Assembly: GCA_024277145.1 (NCBI GenBank)
Contig: JAJRVU010000219.1
Coordinates: 1-36,516, forward strand
Origin: Planctomycetota bacterium
Lineage (GTDB): Bacteria > Planctomycetota > Planctomycetia > Planctomycetales > Planctomycetaceae
Direction: 5' to 3'
DNA: 36,516 nt
In this document: positions 8,484 through 17,532 of the stretch, piece by piece
How the letters are laid out: the number at the start of each line of letters is the position of its first letter
How positions within the stretch are numbered: the first letter of the stretch is position 1
Notes under the pieces: model-generated
What the model was told of the DNA's origin: nothing
Database searches by the model: none
Seen by the model: only the letters and a program-made list of their open reading frames with translations
Made by a program: the position numbers and the translations under genes

Positions 8484-9038
8484 ATGACATGGATTGAAGG
8501 ACAGTTCGAAGAGAACGTAATCACAACGACGCTTGAACAGACAATGAACTGGGCCAAGCAGTCGAGCATCTGGCCAATGACATTTGGTCTTGCTTGTTGT
8601 GCGATTGAGATGATGGCAGCAGGTGCCAGCCGATTTGATATCGATCGTTTTGGTGCAGGGGCATTCCGTGCCACACCACGACAGGCAGATTTGATGATTG
8701 TAGCCGGAACCGTGACCTATAAAATGGCCAGCCGGGTTCGTCGACTTTATGAACAAATGCCAGACCCCAAGTATGTCATTGCTATGGGAGCTTGCACCGT
8801 TGGTGGCGGACCTTATTACAAATACGGTTACCATGTTGTTAAAGGTGTTGATCTTGTTGTTCCTGTTGATGTTTATGTTCCCGGTTGTCCTCCGAGACCT
8901 GAAGCATTGCTGGAAGGCTTAATGCGAATTCAAGACAAGATGAAAGCAAAAAGAATTACAAAAGGGGCAGAAGACATGCTTCCTATTCCTCATCACAGTG
9001 GATTTGGTTTAATTCCTGAAGCTGTTTCAGAAGTTTAA
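8484..9038 (+). CDS. nuoB: NADH-quinone oxidoreductase subunit B
   Basis: 184 residues. Subunit B (PSST) of respiratory complex I carries the terminal N2 [4Fe-4S] cluster next to the quinone. All four ligands are visible: the tandem C38-C39 in [12 protein letters not shown]104 in MGACTVGGG and C135 in [12 protein letters not shown]. The quinone-site stretch [14 protein letters not shown] is also intact, so the protein looks functional. The start is ATG 8484 with GGAAAAG upstream. No nuoA, nuoC or nuoD flanks it; it lies between sufR and sufC on the same strand (138 and 71 bp gaps). Whether the organism has another nuoB in a full nuo operon cannot be seen here. Confidence 0.92.
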   Translation: MTWIEGQFEENVITTTLEQTMNWAKQSSIWPMTFGLACCAIEMMAAGASRFDIDRFGAGAFRATPRQADLMIVAGTVTYKMASRVRRLYEQMPDPKYVIAMGACTVGGGPYYKYGYHVVKGVDLVVPVDVYVPGCPPRPEALLEGLMRIQDKMKAKRITKGAEDMLPIPHHSGFGLIPEAVSEV

Positions 9039-9109
9039 TTCTCCTGAATCCATAAAAATTAATTGAAAATAAAGTTTTATTTCAAGTTTAATATTTTAGA
9101 AAAATCGTA

Positions 9110-9916
9110 ATGACCAGCGTTTTGAAAATAAAAGATCTTCATGTAGCCGTCGAGGGGACTCCTATTTTAAAAGGAGTGAATCTGGAAATTCGCCAGGGAG
9201 AAATTCATGCTTTAATGGGGCCGAATGGTTCCGGGAAAAGTACTCTTGCGTACGCATTGGCTGGTCATCCCAAATACGAAGTGACATCCGGTTCGATTCA
9301 TCTGGACGATGTTGATATTCTGGAACTTGATCCTAACGAACGAGCTCGTTTGGGAATGTTTCTGGCGTTTCAGTATCCGGTGACAATTCCCGGTGTGAAA
9401 GTTGCTGATTTCCTTCGCCATGCTGTGAGTAATATTCGGAACCCTGATCGAAAAGAAGGGGAACCTTTGATTCCGATGCGGGAGTATCGAAAAGAACTCA
9501 AGGGGACGATGGCAGGATTGGGAATGGATGTGGAATTTGCCCGCAGATACCTTAATGAAGGTTTTTCTGGCGGGGAGAAGAAACGAATGGAAATTCTTCA
9601 GTTGGCCATGCTTAAACCGAAATTTGCATTTCTGGATGAAACCGATAGTGGTTTGGACAGCGATGCCGTCAAGGTGGTGAGTGAAGGATTGAACAAACTT
9701 TCCGGTCCGGAAATGGGTATTTTGATTATTACCCATCATGAACGGTTATTGGAATTTAACGTTCCTCAGTTTACGCATGTCATGTTAGCGGGACGGATTG
9801 TAGAAACAGGTGATGCTTCCCTTGCACAGGAGCTTCATGCCAATGGCTACAAAATGGTTCGTGAAAGACACCCGGAAGCAGCTGCTGAAGAAAAAGAAGA
9901 ACTTGAAACTGTTTGA
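9110..9916 (+). CDS. sufC: Fe-S cluster assembly ATPase SufC
   Basis: 268 residues, an ABC-type ATPase without membrane domain that drives conformational change in the SufBCD scaffold. Walker A GPNGSGKST (37-45), Q-loop FLAFQYP (84-90), ABC signature FSGGEKKRME (152-161), Walker B FAFLDETDSGLD (172-183) and H-loop ITHHERLL (207-214) are all present. DETDSGLDSDA is diagnostic for SufC rather than transport ATPases. The final 18 residues are a Glu-rich tail. The ribosome site is weak. It is followed by sufB after a gap of about 170 bp. Confidence 0.96.
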   Translation: MTSVLKIKDLHVAVEGTPILKGVNLEIRQGEIHALMGPNGSGKSTLAYALAGHPKYEVTSGSIHLDDVDILELDPNERARLGMFLAFQYPVTIPGVKVADFLRHAVSNIRNPDRKEGEPLIPMREYRKELKGTMAGLGMDVEFARRYLNEGFSGGEKKRMEILQLAMLKPKFAFLDETDSGLDSDAVKVVSEGLNKLSGPEMGILIITHHERLLEFNVPQFTHVMLAGRIVETGDASLAQELHANGYKMVRERHPEAAAEEKEELETV

Positions 9917-10090
9917 ATTCAAACAGCCTGAAAACTTTGTGTTTGTTTCTTAATTTTAATTGAGGATATGAACTTCAAATAATTTTAAATGAAAACTGTA
10001 AATTGTTCTGAACTTGATTTTGGCTTTAGGTTTAGTAAAGCCGGAATTCGATAATACCAGAAGCAGTTTTCACTCGTGGAGAATAGAGTC

Positions 10091-11500
10091 GTGTCGACTG
10101 ATGCAAAAGACGATGTTGGAATTGGTGATTATCAGTATGGGTTTAAAGATCCTACAGATGATTATGTTTTTATCAGCAAAAAAGGTTTGAATCGGGAAGT
10201 CGTTGCACAGATTTCCGAGATGAAAAACGAGCCATCCTGGATGCGACAGTATCGTCTTGATGCTCTCGATATTTTCTTCAAGAAGCCAATGCCTGATTGG
10301 GGCGGTGATCTGTCCGAACTCGATTTTCAGAACATCTTTTATTACGTTCGAGCAAGTGATAAACAGGAACGTGACTGGGAAGATGTTCCTGAAGATATTC
10401 GAAAAACTTATGACCGTCTTGGTATTCCTGAAGCGGAGAAACAATTCCTATCAGGCGTGAAAGCCCAGTATGAATCCGAAGTGGTTTACGGCTCGTTGCA
10501 GGAAGATCTTGCAAAACAGGGTGTGCTTTTTACCGATACCGATTCTGCTTTAAGAGATCATCCTCAACTATTTAAAGAATACTTTTCAACAATCATTCCC
10601 GCTGCTGATAACAAGTTTTCTGCTTTGAATTCAGCCGTCTGGTCGGGTGGTTCTTTTGTGTATGTTCCTCCCGGAGTTCACATTGAATTTCCGTTGCAGG
10701 CTTATTTTCGGATTAACTCTGAGAATATGGGGCAGTTTGAGCGAACACTTATTATCGTGGACGAAGATGCTTCTTGCCATTATGTCGAAGGTTGCACAGC
10801 TCCGACATACAGCACGGACAGTTTGCATTCAGCCGTCGTCGAAATTATCGTCAAGAAGAAAGGTCGCTTCCGTTATACGACCATCCAGAACTGGTCCAAT
10901 AATGTTTATAACCTTGTGACCAAACGGGCAGTTGCCTATGCAGATGCGTTAATGGAATGGGTCGATGGAAATCTCGGTTCCGGCTTGACAATGAAGTATC
11001 CTGCCATTCATTTATTAGAGCCAGGTGCACGTGGCGAAACACTTTCCATTGCCTTTGCAAACAGTGGACAGCATCAGGATGCGGGAGCCAAAATGGTTCA
11101 TTCTGCTCCGAATACTTCCAGTCGAATTATTTCAAAAAGTATTTCCAAAAGTGGCGGTCGCTCTAGTTATCGTGGTCTTGTTAAAATTGATAAAGGAGCC
11201 TATGGCTGCAAGTCCAATGTACTTTGTGATGCTTTGATCCTTGATCCGGAAAGCAGAAGCGATACTTATCCTTACATTGAAATTGAAGAAGAAGATGTTG
11301 TTATTGAACACGAAGCAAGTGTTTCCAAAATTGCAGAAGAACAACTCTTTTATCTGATGAATCGTGGATTGAGTGAATCGGAAGCTTCAGCCATGATTGT
11401 AACCGGGTTTATCGAACCGCTGGTTAAAGAACTGCCTATGGAATATGCAGTCGAGATGAACCGCTTGATTGAACTACAAATGGAAGGTTCCGTTGGGTGA
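10091..11500 (+). CDS. sufB: Fe-S cluster scaffold protein SufB
   Basis: 469 residues, the usual SufB size. SufB receives sulfur and assembles the nascent cluster in the SufBC2D complex. Diagnostic segments: [12 protein letters not shown] at the N-terminus, the beta-helix core with [16 protein letters not shown] and [19 protein letters not shown], then [19 protein letters not shown] holding the conserved core Cys, and EHEASVSKI with the conserved Glu/His near the C-terminus. The frame is open from GTG 10076, but GTG 10091 is chosen because GGAG lies 9 nt upstream and the protein then starts [14 protein letters not shown], as in relatives. A DNA stem, if any, before the gene carries no T-run, so read-through from sufC is expected. 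Confidence 0.96.
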   Translation: MSTDAKDDVGIGDYQYGFKDPTDDYVFISKKGLNREVVAQISEMKNEPSWMRQYRLDALDIFFKKPMPDWGGDLSELDFQNIFYYVRASDKQERDWEDVPEDIRKTYDRLGIPEAEKQFLSGVKAQYESEVVYGSLQEDLAKQGVLFTDTDSALRDHPQLFKEYFSTIIPAADNKFSALNSAVWSGGSFVYVPPGVHIEFPLQAYFRINSENMGQFERTLIIVDEDASCHYVEGCTAPTYSTDSLHSAVVEIIVKKKGRFRYTTIQNWSNNVYNLVTKRAVAYADALMEWVDGNLGSGLTMKYPAIHLLEPGARGETLSIAFANSGQHQDAGAKMVHSAPNTSSRIISKSISKSGGRSSYRGLVKIDKGAYGCKSNVLCDALILDPESRSDTYPYIEIEEEDVVIEHEASVSKIAEEQLFYLMNRGLSESEASAMIVTGFIEPLVKELPMEYAVEMNRLIELQMEGSVG

Positions 11501-11614
11501 GTCAGGGGCTTTAAATTATTGCTCCTGAAATATATTGAATTAAGCTTTTTGGAATGTGGGTTAATAACTTTGAGTCATTCCTTAATAAAACTATAGGGTT
11601 AGAAACTGGTAATC

Positions 11615-12943
11615 ATGAGTTCCGTGACTGAAATGTCTGTTCAACCTCCTGCTGGATTTAGCGAAAAAATATTTGAAGATTTTCTCTCATCAAGAAATGA
11701 TCCTGGTTGGGTTGTGGAATTACGCCGAACTGCGTTTGAAAAATATTGCGAGCTTTTACAATCTGAACTTGATCCTGAAGAATGGGGACGAATTGATTTA
11801 CGCCTTTTTCAACCGGATCAATACAAGATTATAGAAGGTTCAGATTCAACGGATCAGTTCGGTTCCATGTTATTAGAACGTGGAGAATTCGGCGGTCATA
11901 TCACACATGTTGATGGGAAATCTCAGAAATCGGAATTGAGTGAAGAACTGAAATCGCAGGGAGTCATTTTTGGTGATCTTTCTGAACTGGTTCATGAACA
12001 ACAGGAATTATTGCAGCCTTATTTTATGAAGAAGGCTGTGAAATATGATACGGATCGTTTTTCAGCCTGGCACGCTGCATTCTGGACATCGGGAACCGTT
12101 CTCTATGTTCCTCGCAATGTAGAAGTCAAAGTTCCGCTGCACAGTTTGGTAGCGATGGCTTCTGAAGGAGCATCTGATTTCAGTCATACGCTAGTCATTC
12201 TGGAAGAAGGGTCTTCTGCAACATTGCTGGAAGAAACTGTCTCTGCAAATTCGGACACCAACGGCTTGCATGTCGGTGCTGTGGAATTAATTGTGGAAGC
12301 CGGTGCAAAACTTCGATACGTTCAGCTACAAAACTGGAATGAAAAGGTCTGGCATTTTGCTCATCAATGTGGTCGTGTTGCAAAGGATGCTTTCCTTCAA
12401 TGGACCATTGGTGGATTAGGTTCCCGGTTAGCCCATATTCATCAGGATGTCATGCTTGATGGCAGGGGAGCGGAAGCTGAGGTTAACGGAGTCACTTTTG
12501 CGGTTGATGACCAGGTGATTTCCTTCTACACACAACAAAGCCACAATGCTCCTGATACACGAAGTGATCTTCTTTATAAGGAAGTGCTCAGGGATAACTC
12601 ACGGGTGATTTGGCGGGGAATGATTCGGGTTGAACCTGAAGCCCAGAAAACAGATGGTTATCAACGAAGTGATGCGTTACTTCTTTCCAAAACTTGTCGG
12701 AATGATTCCATTCCCGGTTTGGAAATTGAAGCAGACGATGTTCGTTGTACGCATGGAGCCACCGCAGGGCGAGTCGATGAAGAACAGATTTTCTACTGCA
12801 TGGGACGAGGACTGAATAAGTACGAAGCGATGCACATGATTGTCGAAGGCTTTTTCCAGCGTGTGTTTGATCGCATTCCTGTTGAAATTGTTCGTGATAC
12901 TCTCAGTCAGGCTGTTGAGAAAAAACTCCAGTTGGGTGATTGA
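11615..12943 (+). CDS. sufD: Fe-S cluster assembly protein SufD
   Basis: 442 residues, a paralogue of SufB that completes the SufBCD scaffold and is linked to iron entry. Recognisable parts: FEDFLSSRNDPGWVVELRR at the N-terminus, AWHAAFWTSGTVLYVPRNV and HTLVILEEGSSATLLEE in the beta-helix, HNAPDTRSDLLYKEVLRD, and the C-terminal DDVRCTHGATAGRVDEEQI with the conserved His of SufD, then FYCMGRGLNKYEAMHMIV. Lies 114 bp after sufB on the same strand. Confidence 0.95.
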   Translation: MSSVTEMSVQPPAGFSEKIFEDFLSSRNDPGWVVELRRTAFEKYCELLQSELDPEEWGRIDLRLFQPDQYKIIEGSDSTDQFGSMLLERGEFGGHITHVDGKSQKSELSEELKSQGVIFGDLSELVHEQQELLQPYFMKKAVKYDTDRFSAWHAAFWTSGTVLYVPRNVEVKVPLHSLVAMASEGASDFSHTLVILEEGSSATLLEETVSANSDTNGLHVGAVELIVEAGAKLRYVQLQNWNEKVWHFAHQCGRVAKDAFLQWTIGGLGSRLAHIHQDVMLDGRGAEAEVNGVTFAVDDQVISFYTQQSHNAPDTRSDLLYKEVLRDNSRVIWRGMIRVEPEAQKTDGYQRSDALLLSKTCRNDSIPGLEIEADDVRCTHGATAGRVDEEQIFYCMGRGLNKYEAMHMIVEGFFQRVFDRIPVEIVRDTLSQAVEKKLQLGD

Positions 12944-13036
12944 CTGTTTGAATCAAACCGTAAGAATCAGTCAGCACAAATCAAACTGCAAAATTCATTA
13001 AGAATCCAATAATTTAAGATAAAGAACAGACAACCG

Positions 13037-13774
13037 ATGAGTGAATTTCACAAAATAGCTTCATTGATGGAACTGGCTGGGACTGGCCAGAAAGCAGCTT
13101 TAATTGATGGTGTTCCTGCATTATTAATTCGGACAGAAGATGCAACCTACCATGCGATTGAAGATAATTGCACACACGCAACCAAGCCCTTAGCGGGGGG
13201 TGAAATTACTGGAACTGAAATTGAATGCCCTTTTCATGGCGCCAAATTTGATATCAAAACAGGTGAAGCATTGTGTCTTCCCGCTTCTGCACCTATCGGG
13301 ATTTTTGAAGTAGAAGTTCGTGACGATGATATTTATGCACGGAAAAAACCTGTGGCAGAACCTGATGAAAAACTCCCTGTTACGGAACTTCCTGTTGTAG
13401 AAGAAAAATCAATCTCTACTGCAGCGAATACCGAATCTGCAGAAGGGACAGATGATGCTGGAAATTCCGGTAATGAATCTGGTGAACCTTCACTGTTGGA
13501 TGCGTTGAAAGAAGTGATTGATCCTGAGTTGATGGTGAATATTGTTGACCTCGGCTTGATTTATGAAGTGAGCAATGACGATGGTCATGTGAAAGTGGAC
13601 ATGACATTAACCAGCCCTGCCTGTCCTGTTGGTCCTCAGTTAGTACAACAGGCGAAGATGTCTTTAGAAAAACTTTCAACTGTGACAGATGCAGAAATCA
13701 ATCTTGTCATGTCTCCTCCCTGGTCACCTGAACGAATGACAGATGATGCCCGGGATCAACTCGGCATCTTTTAA
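13037..13774 (+). CDS. Rieske ferredoxin-MIP18 (SufT-like) fusion protein
   Basis: 245 residues, two domains. Residues 1-103 form a soluble Rieske-type [2Fe-2S] ferredoxin with NCTHATKPLAGG (C45, H47) and CPFHGAKFD (C64, H67), no membrane anchor. Residues 104-150 are a Pro/Glu/Ser-rich linker. Residues 152-245 are a MIP18/DUF59 domain (LLDALKEVIDPELMVNIVDL, then TLTSPACPVGP with the conserved C196, and SPPWSPERM), the family of SufT, PaaD and eukaryotic FAM96, which help mature Fe-S proteins. It ends the SUF operon, 93 bp after sufD. Joining an electron carrier to a maturation factor suggests a redox step in cluster delivery; that is inference. I do not know a standard gene symbol for this fusion. 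Confidence 0.88.
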   Translation: MSEFHKIASLMELAGTGQKAALIDGVPALLIRTEDATYHAIEDNCTHATKPLAGGEITGTEIECPFHGAKFDIKTGEALCLPASAPIGIFEVEVRDDDIYARKKPVAEPDEKLPVTELPVVEEKSISTAANTESAEGTDDAGNSGNESGEPSLLDALKEVIDPELMVNIVDLGLIYEVSNDDGHVKVDMTLTSPACPVGPQLVQQAKMSLEKLSTVTDAEINLVMSPPWSPERMTDDARDQLGIF

Positions 13775-14177
13775 CGCCTGCTGAATTCTCATTTCTCCAG
13801 AATTTCTTAACTTCTGTCTAAGCAACTTTCTGTCTCATCAAACTGGAGAGAAGCTCGGCAATTTTCTTAATAGAATTGATTCCATCCTTGTTGCTCTGTT
13901 GTGTCATTAATCAAATGTAATGCTCCGCTCCGCCAGTTGTTTTATCTGGATTATAAAAGCAGTTAAAGATAGAACGATAAAGGAGTTACCAAAGGATTTT
14001 GCATGAAAGTATGATAAGTGGTTACTGTTCAAACAGTCATGCTCTCTTTGAGAATCCTCAGAATACTTTGCCTGCTCGGGTTCACAAATGGATTGTGAGT
14101 CTATAAAAAAGGGAACGGGTTTTCTGAAATCGCCCATGCTCTCAAATCAATCGCATCGCATTTCATAAAGGAATCAT
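13775..14177. other. Intergenic region after the SUF operon
   Basis: About 400 bases. No convincing ORF, and no clear rho-independent terminator after the SUF operon. A minus-strand frame at 13907-14137 has no ribosome site and no recognisable similarity. AAAGGA at the right edge is the ribosome site of the next gene. Confidence 0.4.
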
Positions 14178-15224
14178 ATGAATAATCAATTCTTGTTCGG
14201 TGAAGCGGATCCTCTTTCAAATTTATCACTTGACCGTCGGAGCTTTATGAAAACAGTGGGAGCAGGGGCACTTCTTTCTTCAACTGGACTTACTTCTTCT
14301 ATCTTTGCTGATGATAAAGTTCAAAAAAGCAGGAACGAAAATTTGGTTCTGGAGCTTTATAATTCCTTTTCGGAGAAACAAAAAAAAGGAGTTTGTTTCG
14401 ATTGGGATTACGTCCATAAAGAGCATGGGATTTTGAGATTGAACGTCAGGAATAACTGGAATATTACCCCACATATTGTTCGCAGTGGTTTTTTTAATTC
14501 CCGTCAACAGGAAATGATTGAAGCCATTTTTCTGGATTTGTATCAACCAGAGTGGAAGAAGAATATTCTTAAACAGCTTAAAGATGACTCAGGTGGATTT
14601 GGTAAAGAGAATTCAATTGCCCTGTTTGGAAATCCGAATACGAATCAATTTGAATTTGTATTCACTGGTCGGCATATCACCGTCAGGACCGATGGAGAGC
14701 CTGAATCAAAAGTGGCATTTGGTGGCCCCATTTTTTACGGGCATGCAGCAGGTGGGTTTGAAGAAAAACCAGATCATCCCGGCAACGTCTACTGGTATCA
14801 AGCTGAAAAAGCAAACGCACTTTATAAAATGCTTGGTGGAAAACAGAGAAGCAAAGCTTTGATTGCTGAACTTCCCGATGAAGATGCGGTTCATTTTCGA
14901 GGGCAGGGAAGTTCTTATCCCGGTTTACCTGTTTCCGAACTTTATGAAGATCAATACGATCATTTGAAAGGTGTTCTGGAATGCCTGGTGGAACCGTTTC
15001 GTGATGCAGATCAAAAAGAAGTCCGAAACTGTCTTGCAGCACAGGGTGGGCTTAAGAAATGTTCCATTGCATTCTACAAAGAAGATGATATCGGGGATGA
15101 TGCCATCTGGGATAACTGGCGGCTGGAAGGTCCTGCGTTTGTCTGGCATTTTCGTGGTGCACCTCATGTCCATGTCTGGGTGAATGTTGCATCAAGTCCT
15201 TCTGCTAAAATTATTACCGGTTAA
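14178..15224 (+). CDS. Tat-exported DUF3500-like protein
   Basis: 348 residues. A twin-arginine signal (DRRSFMKT at about 19-26, then GAGALLSSTGLTSSIFA) predicts export of a folded protein, cleaved near ADDK. The mature part fits DUF3500-type proteins: FTGRHITVRTDGEP, FGGPIFYGHAAGG, an ALYKMLGGKQRSKALIAE helix, and a His-rich C-terminal FVWHFRGAPHVHVWVNVA. Biochemical role unknown; the PHVHVW segment and the GRH motif look like a metal or active site, which would fit Tat export, but that is inference. Start support is good (AAAGGA 6 nt before ATG). The hairpins at 15253-15310 follow it. Confidence 0.7.
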   Translation: MNNQFLFGEADPLSNLSLDRRSFMKTVGAGALLSSTGLTSSIFADDKVQKSRNENLVLELYNSFSEKQKKGVCFDWDYVHKEHGILRLNVRNNWNITPHIVRSGFFNSRQQEMIEAIFLDLYQPEWKKNILKQLKDDSGGFGKENSIALFGNPNTNQFEFVFTGRHITVRTDGEPESKVAFGGPIFYGHAAGGFEEKPDHPGNVYWYQAEKANALYKMLGGKQRSKALIAELPDEDAVHFRGQGSSYPGLPVSELYEDQYDHLKGVLECLVEPFRDADQKEVRNCLAAQGGLKKCSIAFYKEDDIGDDAIWDNWRLEGPAFVWHFRGAPHVHVWVNVASSPSAKIITG

Positions 15225-15252
15225 CAGTCTGTCTCCTGATTGATTCCGGATC

Positions 15253-15310
15253 GCCTAACGTGTTACGTTATGATAGGCAACCCTGAAACGCTTTGTTTCA
15301 AAATGAAACT
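15253..15310 (+). repeat. Cluster of hairpins downstream of the DUF3500-like gene
   Basis: AACGT-GTT-ACGTT (15257-15269) is nested in GCCT (15253-15256) / AGGC (15275-15278), and TGAAAC-GCTTT-GTTTCA (15284-15300) follows, with another TGAAAC beginning three bases on. There is no T-run, so it is either a non-canonical terminator, an RNA-stabilising structure or a protein site. Direct copies of ACACGTAA lie downstream at 15378-15385 and 15404-15411. Confidence 0.4.
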
Positions 15311-15496
15311 AAATATGCAATTTTAGGGGTATTTAACAAATAAAAAACAATACAGCTTTTCGTTACAACAACACTTGACACGTAAGAGCAAATATCGAAT
15401 CTTACACGTAACCATCATGATCTAATTGGTTTTTTGAATCGTTTTTTCAACATCCTGTCTTTTGACAGTTTAATATATAGATAGCGCGGGTGTTTT

Positions 15497-16408
15497 GTGG
15501 ATAGTTCGTTCCTGTCGAGCGCTGAACTTCGTACGGTTGATTCTGAAATAACAGAACCACATCAAATAAATTCATCTCATTTTTCTCTCAATGCGATGAC
15601 GACCATCCGCTGGAACTTCATACAGGATGTTTTTGCCTGTAAAGAGGCGGGAATCAGTTCTATTGGTCTTTGCCGAAATAAACTGGAAAACTTTGGCATT
15701 GAAAAGGGAATTGAACTTATCAAGGATGAACAGCTTGAAGTCTCAAGCCTTTCCTGGGCGGGTGGATTTACCGGTTCTCATGGAATGACGTTCGTCGAAG
15801 CTGTTGAAGATGGGCTTGAAGCGATTAATCTTGCGCATGCATTGGGTTCAAAAACGCTTATTGTTGTGGGTGGTGCGTTAGGGACACACATTGAAAGTCA
15901 CGCGACTAAAACTGTCGTTAATGGGTTAAACTGGTTGTCAGAATTCGCAGCAGAAAAAAATGTGACTCTTGCATTGCTTCCTATGCATGAATCATTTCAG
16001 AAAAAATGGACTTTTATCAATTCGGTCAATCAATGTCTTGATGTTATTGACTCCTGCAATCGCTCAAATGTGAAAATGGCTTTCAACACATATCACATGG
16101 GATGCGAACAAAATATTCAGGGCATCATTGGTTCCATTATTGATTACATTCAGATCGTGCAAGTTGCAGATTGCAAAACTGTACCTGCATTGGAAAATGA
16201 TCGATGTCTGCCGGGTGAAGGGATTCTGCCTGTTTCAGGAATGATGAAAGAATTGATCGAAAATGGGTATCAGGACTATTTTGAATTCGATATCTGGTCA
16301 AAAGAATTGTGGCGGTCCGATTATTCAGAGTTGGTTTCCCAATGCCAGTCCGATTTCATGGATTTGATTACCGTAAAAGAACAGGAAACGTCCCGCGTTT
16401 ACTCCTGA
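15497..16408 (+). CDS. Sugar-phosphate isomerase/epimerase-like TIM-barrel protein
   Basis: 303 residues. The fold is that of xylose-isomerase-like TIM barrels (AP-endonuclease-2 type): FSLNAMTTIRWNFIQDVFAC, GISSIGLCRNKLENFGIEKG, LEVSSLSWAGGFTGSHGMTF, ALGSKTLIVVGGALGTH, MAFNTYHMGCE, VQVADCKTVP and EFDIWSKELWRSDY follow in strand order. Acidic and His residues at strand ends are the probable divalent-metal ligands. The family isomerises or epimerises sugars and cyclitols; the substrate is unknown. Start is GTG 15497 with a poor ribosome site; the first internal Met is at residue 34, already close to the first strand, so GTG is kept. Confidence 0.75.
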   Translation: MDSSFLSSAELRTVDSEITEPHQINSSHFSLNAMTTIRWNFIQDVFACKEAGISSIGLCRNKLENFGIEKGIELIKDEQLEVSSLSWAGGFTGSHGMTFVEAVEDGLEAINLAHALGSKTLIVVGGALGTHIESHATKTVVNGLNWLSEFAAEKNVTLALLPMHESFQKKWTFINSVNQCLDVIDSCNRSNVKMAFNTYHMGCEQNIQGIIGSIIDYIQIVQVADCKTVPALENDRCLPGEGILPVSGMMKELIENGYQDYFEFDIWSKELWRSDYSELVSQCQSDFMDLITVKEQETSRVYS

Positions 16409-16645
16409 ATTCAGAAAATAGCCACTCCTGACTGTTAAAAGAGAATATTTTCTGGTAGCGTAAATTCAGTGATTGAGTGAATCAACAAAAAGCAGCTTGT
16501 GATACTTGCTTGCCTGCGATACTTATCCTGGTTATCCTGCCTGACTTCTGATGATCTATGCAACCTCGCTTTTGGTACCAGTATATTCAAGAGAACTTTT
16601 TTAAATCGTCCCACCCCAAAAACTCCTGCCTGTAAGAGTGGAATC

Positions 16646-17353
16646 ATGTCGCACGACTGGTATACATTGGATGAATTGGCTGCCCACCTGGGGCGTGATC
16701 GTCGTGAAATTGAAAAGCTTGCTTCGCGAGGTCGTATTCCCGGAAGGAAGGTTAAGCAGGAATGGAAATTTCACTCGATAGAAATTACGCATTGGCTGGA
16801 AAAAGAGCTGCGAGAATATTCAGAACCTGAATTAAAAAACCTCGAGAAAATGCAACAGTCAACCGAACTGGAAGTGGATGTTCCGGTAAGCAGCCTGCTT
16901 GATGTGCGAACTGTTCAGGTTCCTCTTGATGCCAGAACTAAAAGATCTGTTCTGGAAACCATGATTGAAGTTGCTGGCAGAACATGGGAAATCTGGGAGC
17001 CAGCATCCGTCTTAAAAGCTGTGCAGGATCGTGAAGAAGTTCTTTCAACCGCCTTTGATAATGGAGTGGCAATTCCGCATCCCAGAAACCCTCTTCCTGA
17101 TTGCATTGGCAAATCAATTCTTGCGTTTGGAAAAACTTCTTCCGGAATTCCCTTTGGTGCTCCTAAAAGACAACTCACGGATATGTTCTTCCTTGTTCTT
17201 GCAACAGACTCCCGAACTCATTTGCATGTCTTGGCGAGATTAGGACGCTTGTTGCAAATTTCCGGATTTGTTGATGAACTAAGGGGAACTCAAACGAGTG
17301 AAGAAGCATTCGAACTGATTTGTAAAGCAGATGAAAAAACGGTTACTGGTTAA
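16646..17353 (+). CDS. HTH-PTS EIIA (PtsN-like) fusion regulator
   Basis: 235 residues. Residues 4-55 are a MerR/excisionase-type helix-turn-helix (YTLDELAAHLGRDRREIEKL, then GRIPGRKVKQEWKFH and a following helix). Residues about 80-230 are an EIIA-Ntr/fructose domain with the phospho-acceptor histidine in NGVAIPHPR (H145) and a second active-site His in THLHVLARLGRLL (H194). Such proteins report phosphate flow through a PTS; the fused HTH suggests direct DNA binding controlled by phosphorylation (inference). The frame is open from 16499, but ATG 16646 is preferred because it is preceded by AGAGTGGA and starts at the HTH. No other PTS gene lies in the window. Confidence 0.85.
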   Translation: MSHDWYTLDELAAHLGRDRREIEKLASRGRIPGRKVKQEWKFHSIEITHWLEKELREYSEPELKNLEKMQQSTELEVDVPVSSLLDVRTVQVPLDARTKRSVLETMIEVAGRTWEIWEPASVLKAVQDREEVLSTAFDNGVAIPHPRNPLPDCIGKSILAFGKTSSGIPFGAPKRQLTDMFFLVLATDSRTHLHVLARLGRLLQISGFVDELRGTQTSEEAFELICKADEKTVTG

Positions 17354-17532
17354 GATGTAACACTTTTACCTTGTTCAAAATTAGCAGGCAATTCAAAGAA
17401 AACCGTTTGATATCCGGTATCTTCCTGTAACAATTCCCTGTATACTGGACGGTTGGTCCTGTATGTTTTTTGTGATCGAAGTTCATTACAGGATAAATAA
17501 ACACAGGCATAGCATTACAGGCATTATTAAAT

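Noticed and set aside
8451-8834. Minus-strand ORF opposite nuoB
   Set aside because: It lies antisense to a clear, fully conserved nuoB and has no recognisable motif.
10076-10090. Upstream GTG start for sufB
   Set aside because: GTG 10091 has a well-spaced GGAG and gives the family-like N-terminus MSTDAKDD.
13907-14137. Minus-strand 76-codon ORF
   Set aside because: No ribosome site, composition not protein-like, no motif; likely chance.
16499-16645. N-terminal extension of the HTH-EIIA gene
   Set aside because: The extra residues resemble no domain, and ATG 16646 has a ribosome site exactly before the HTH.
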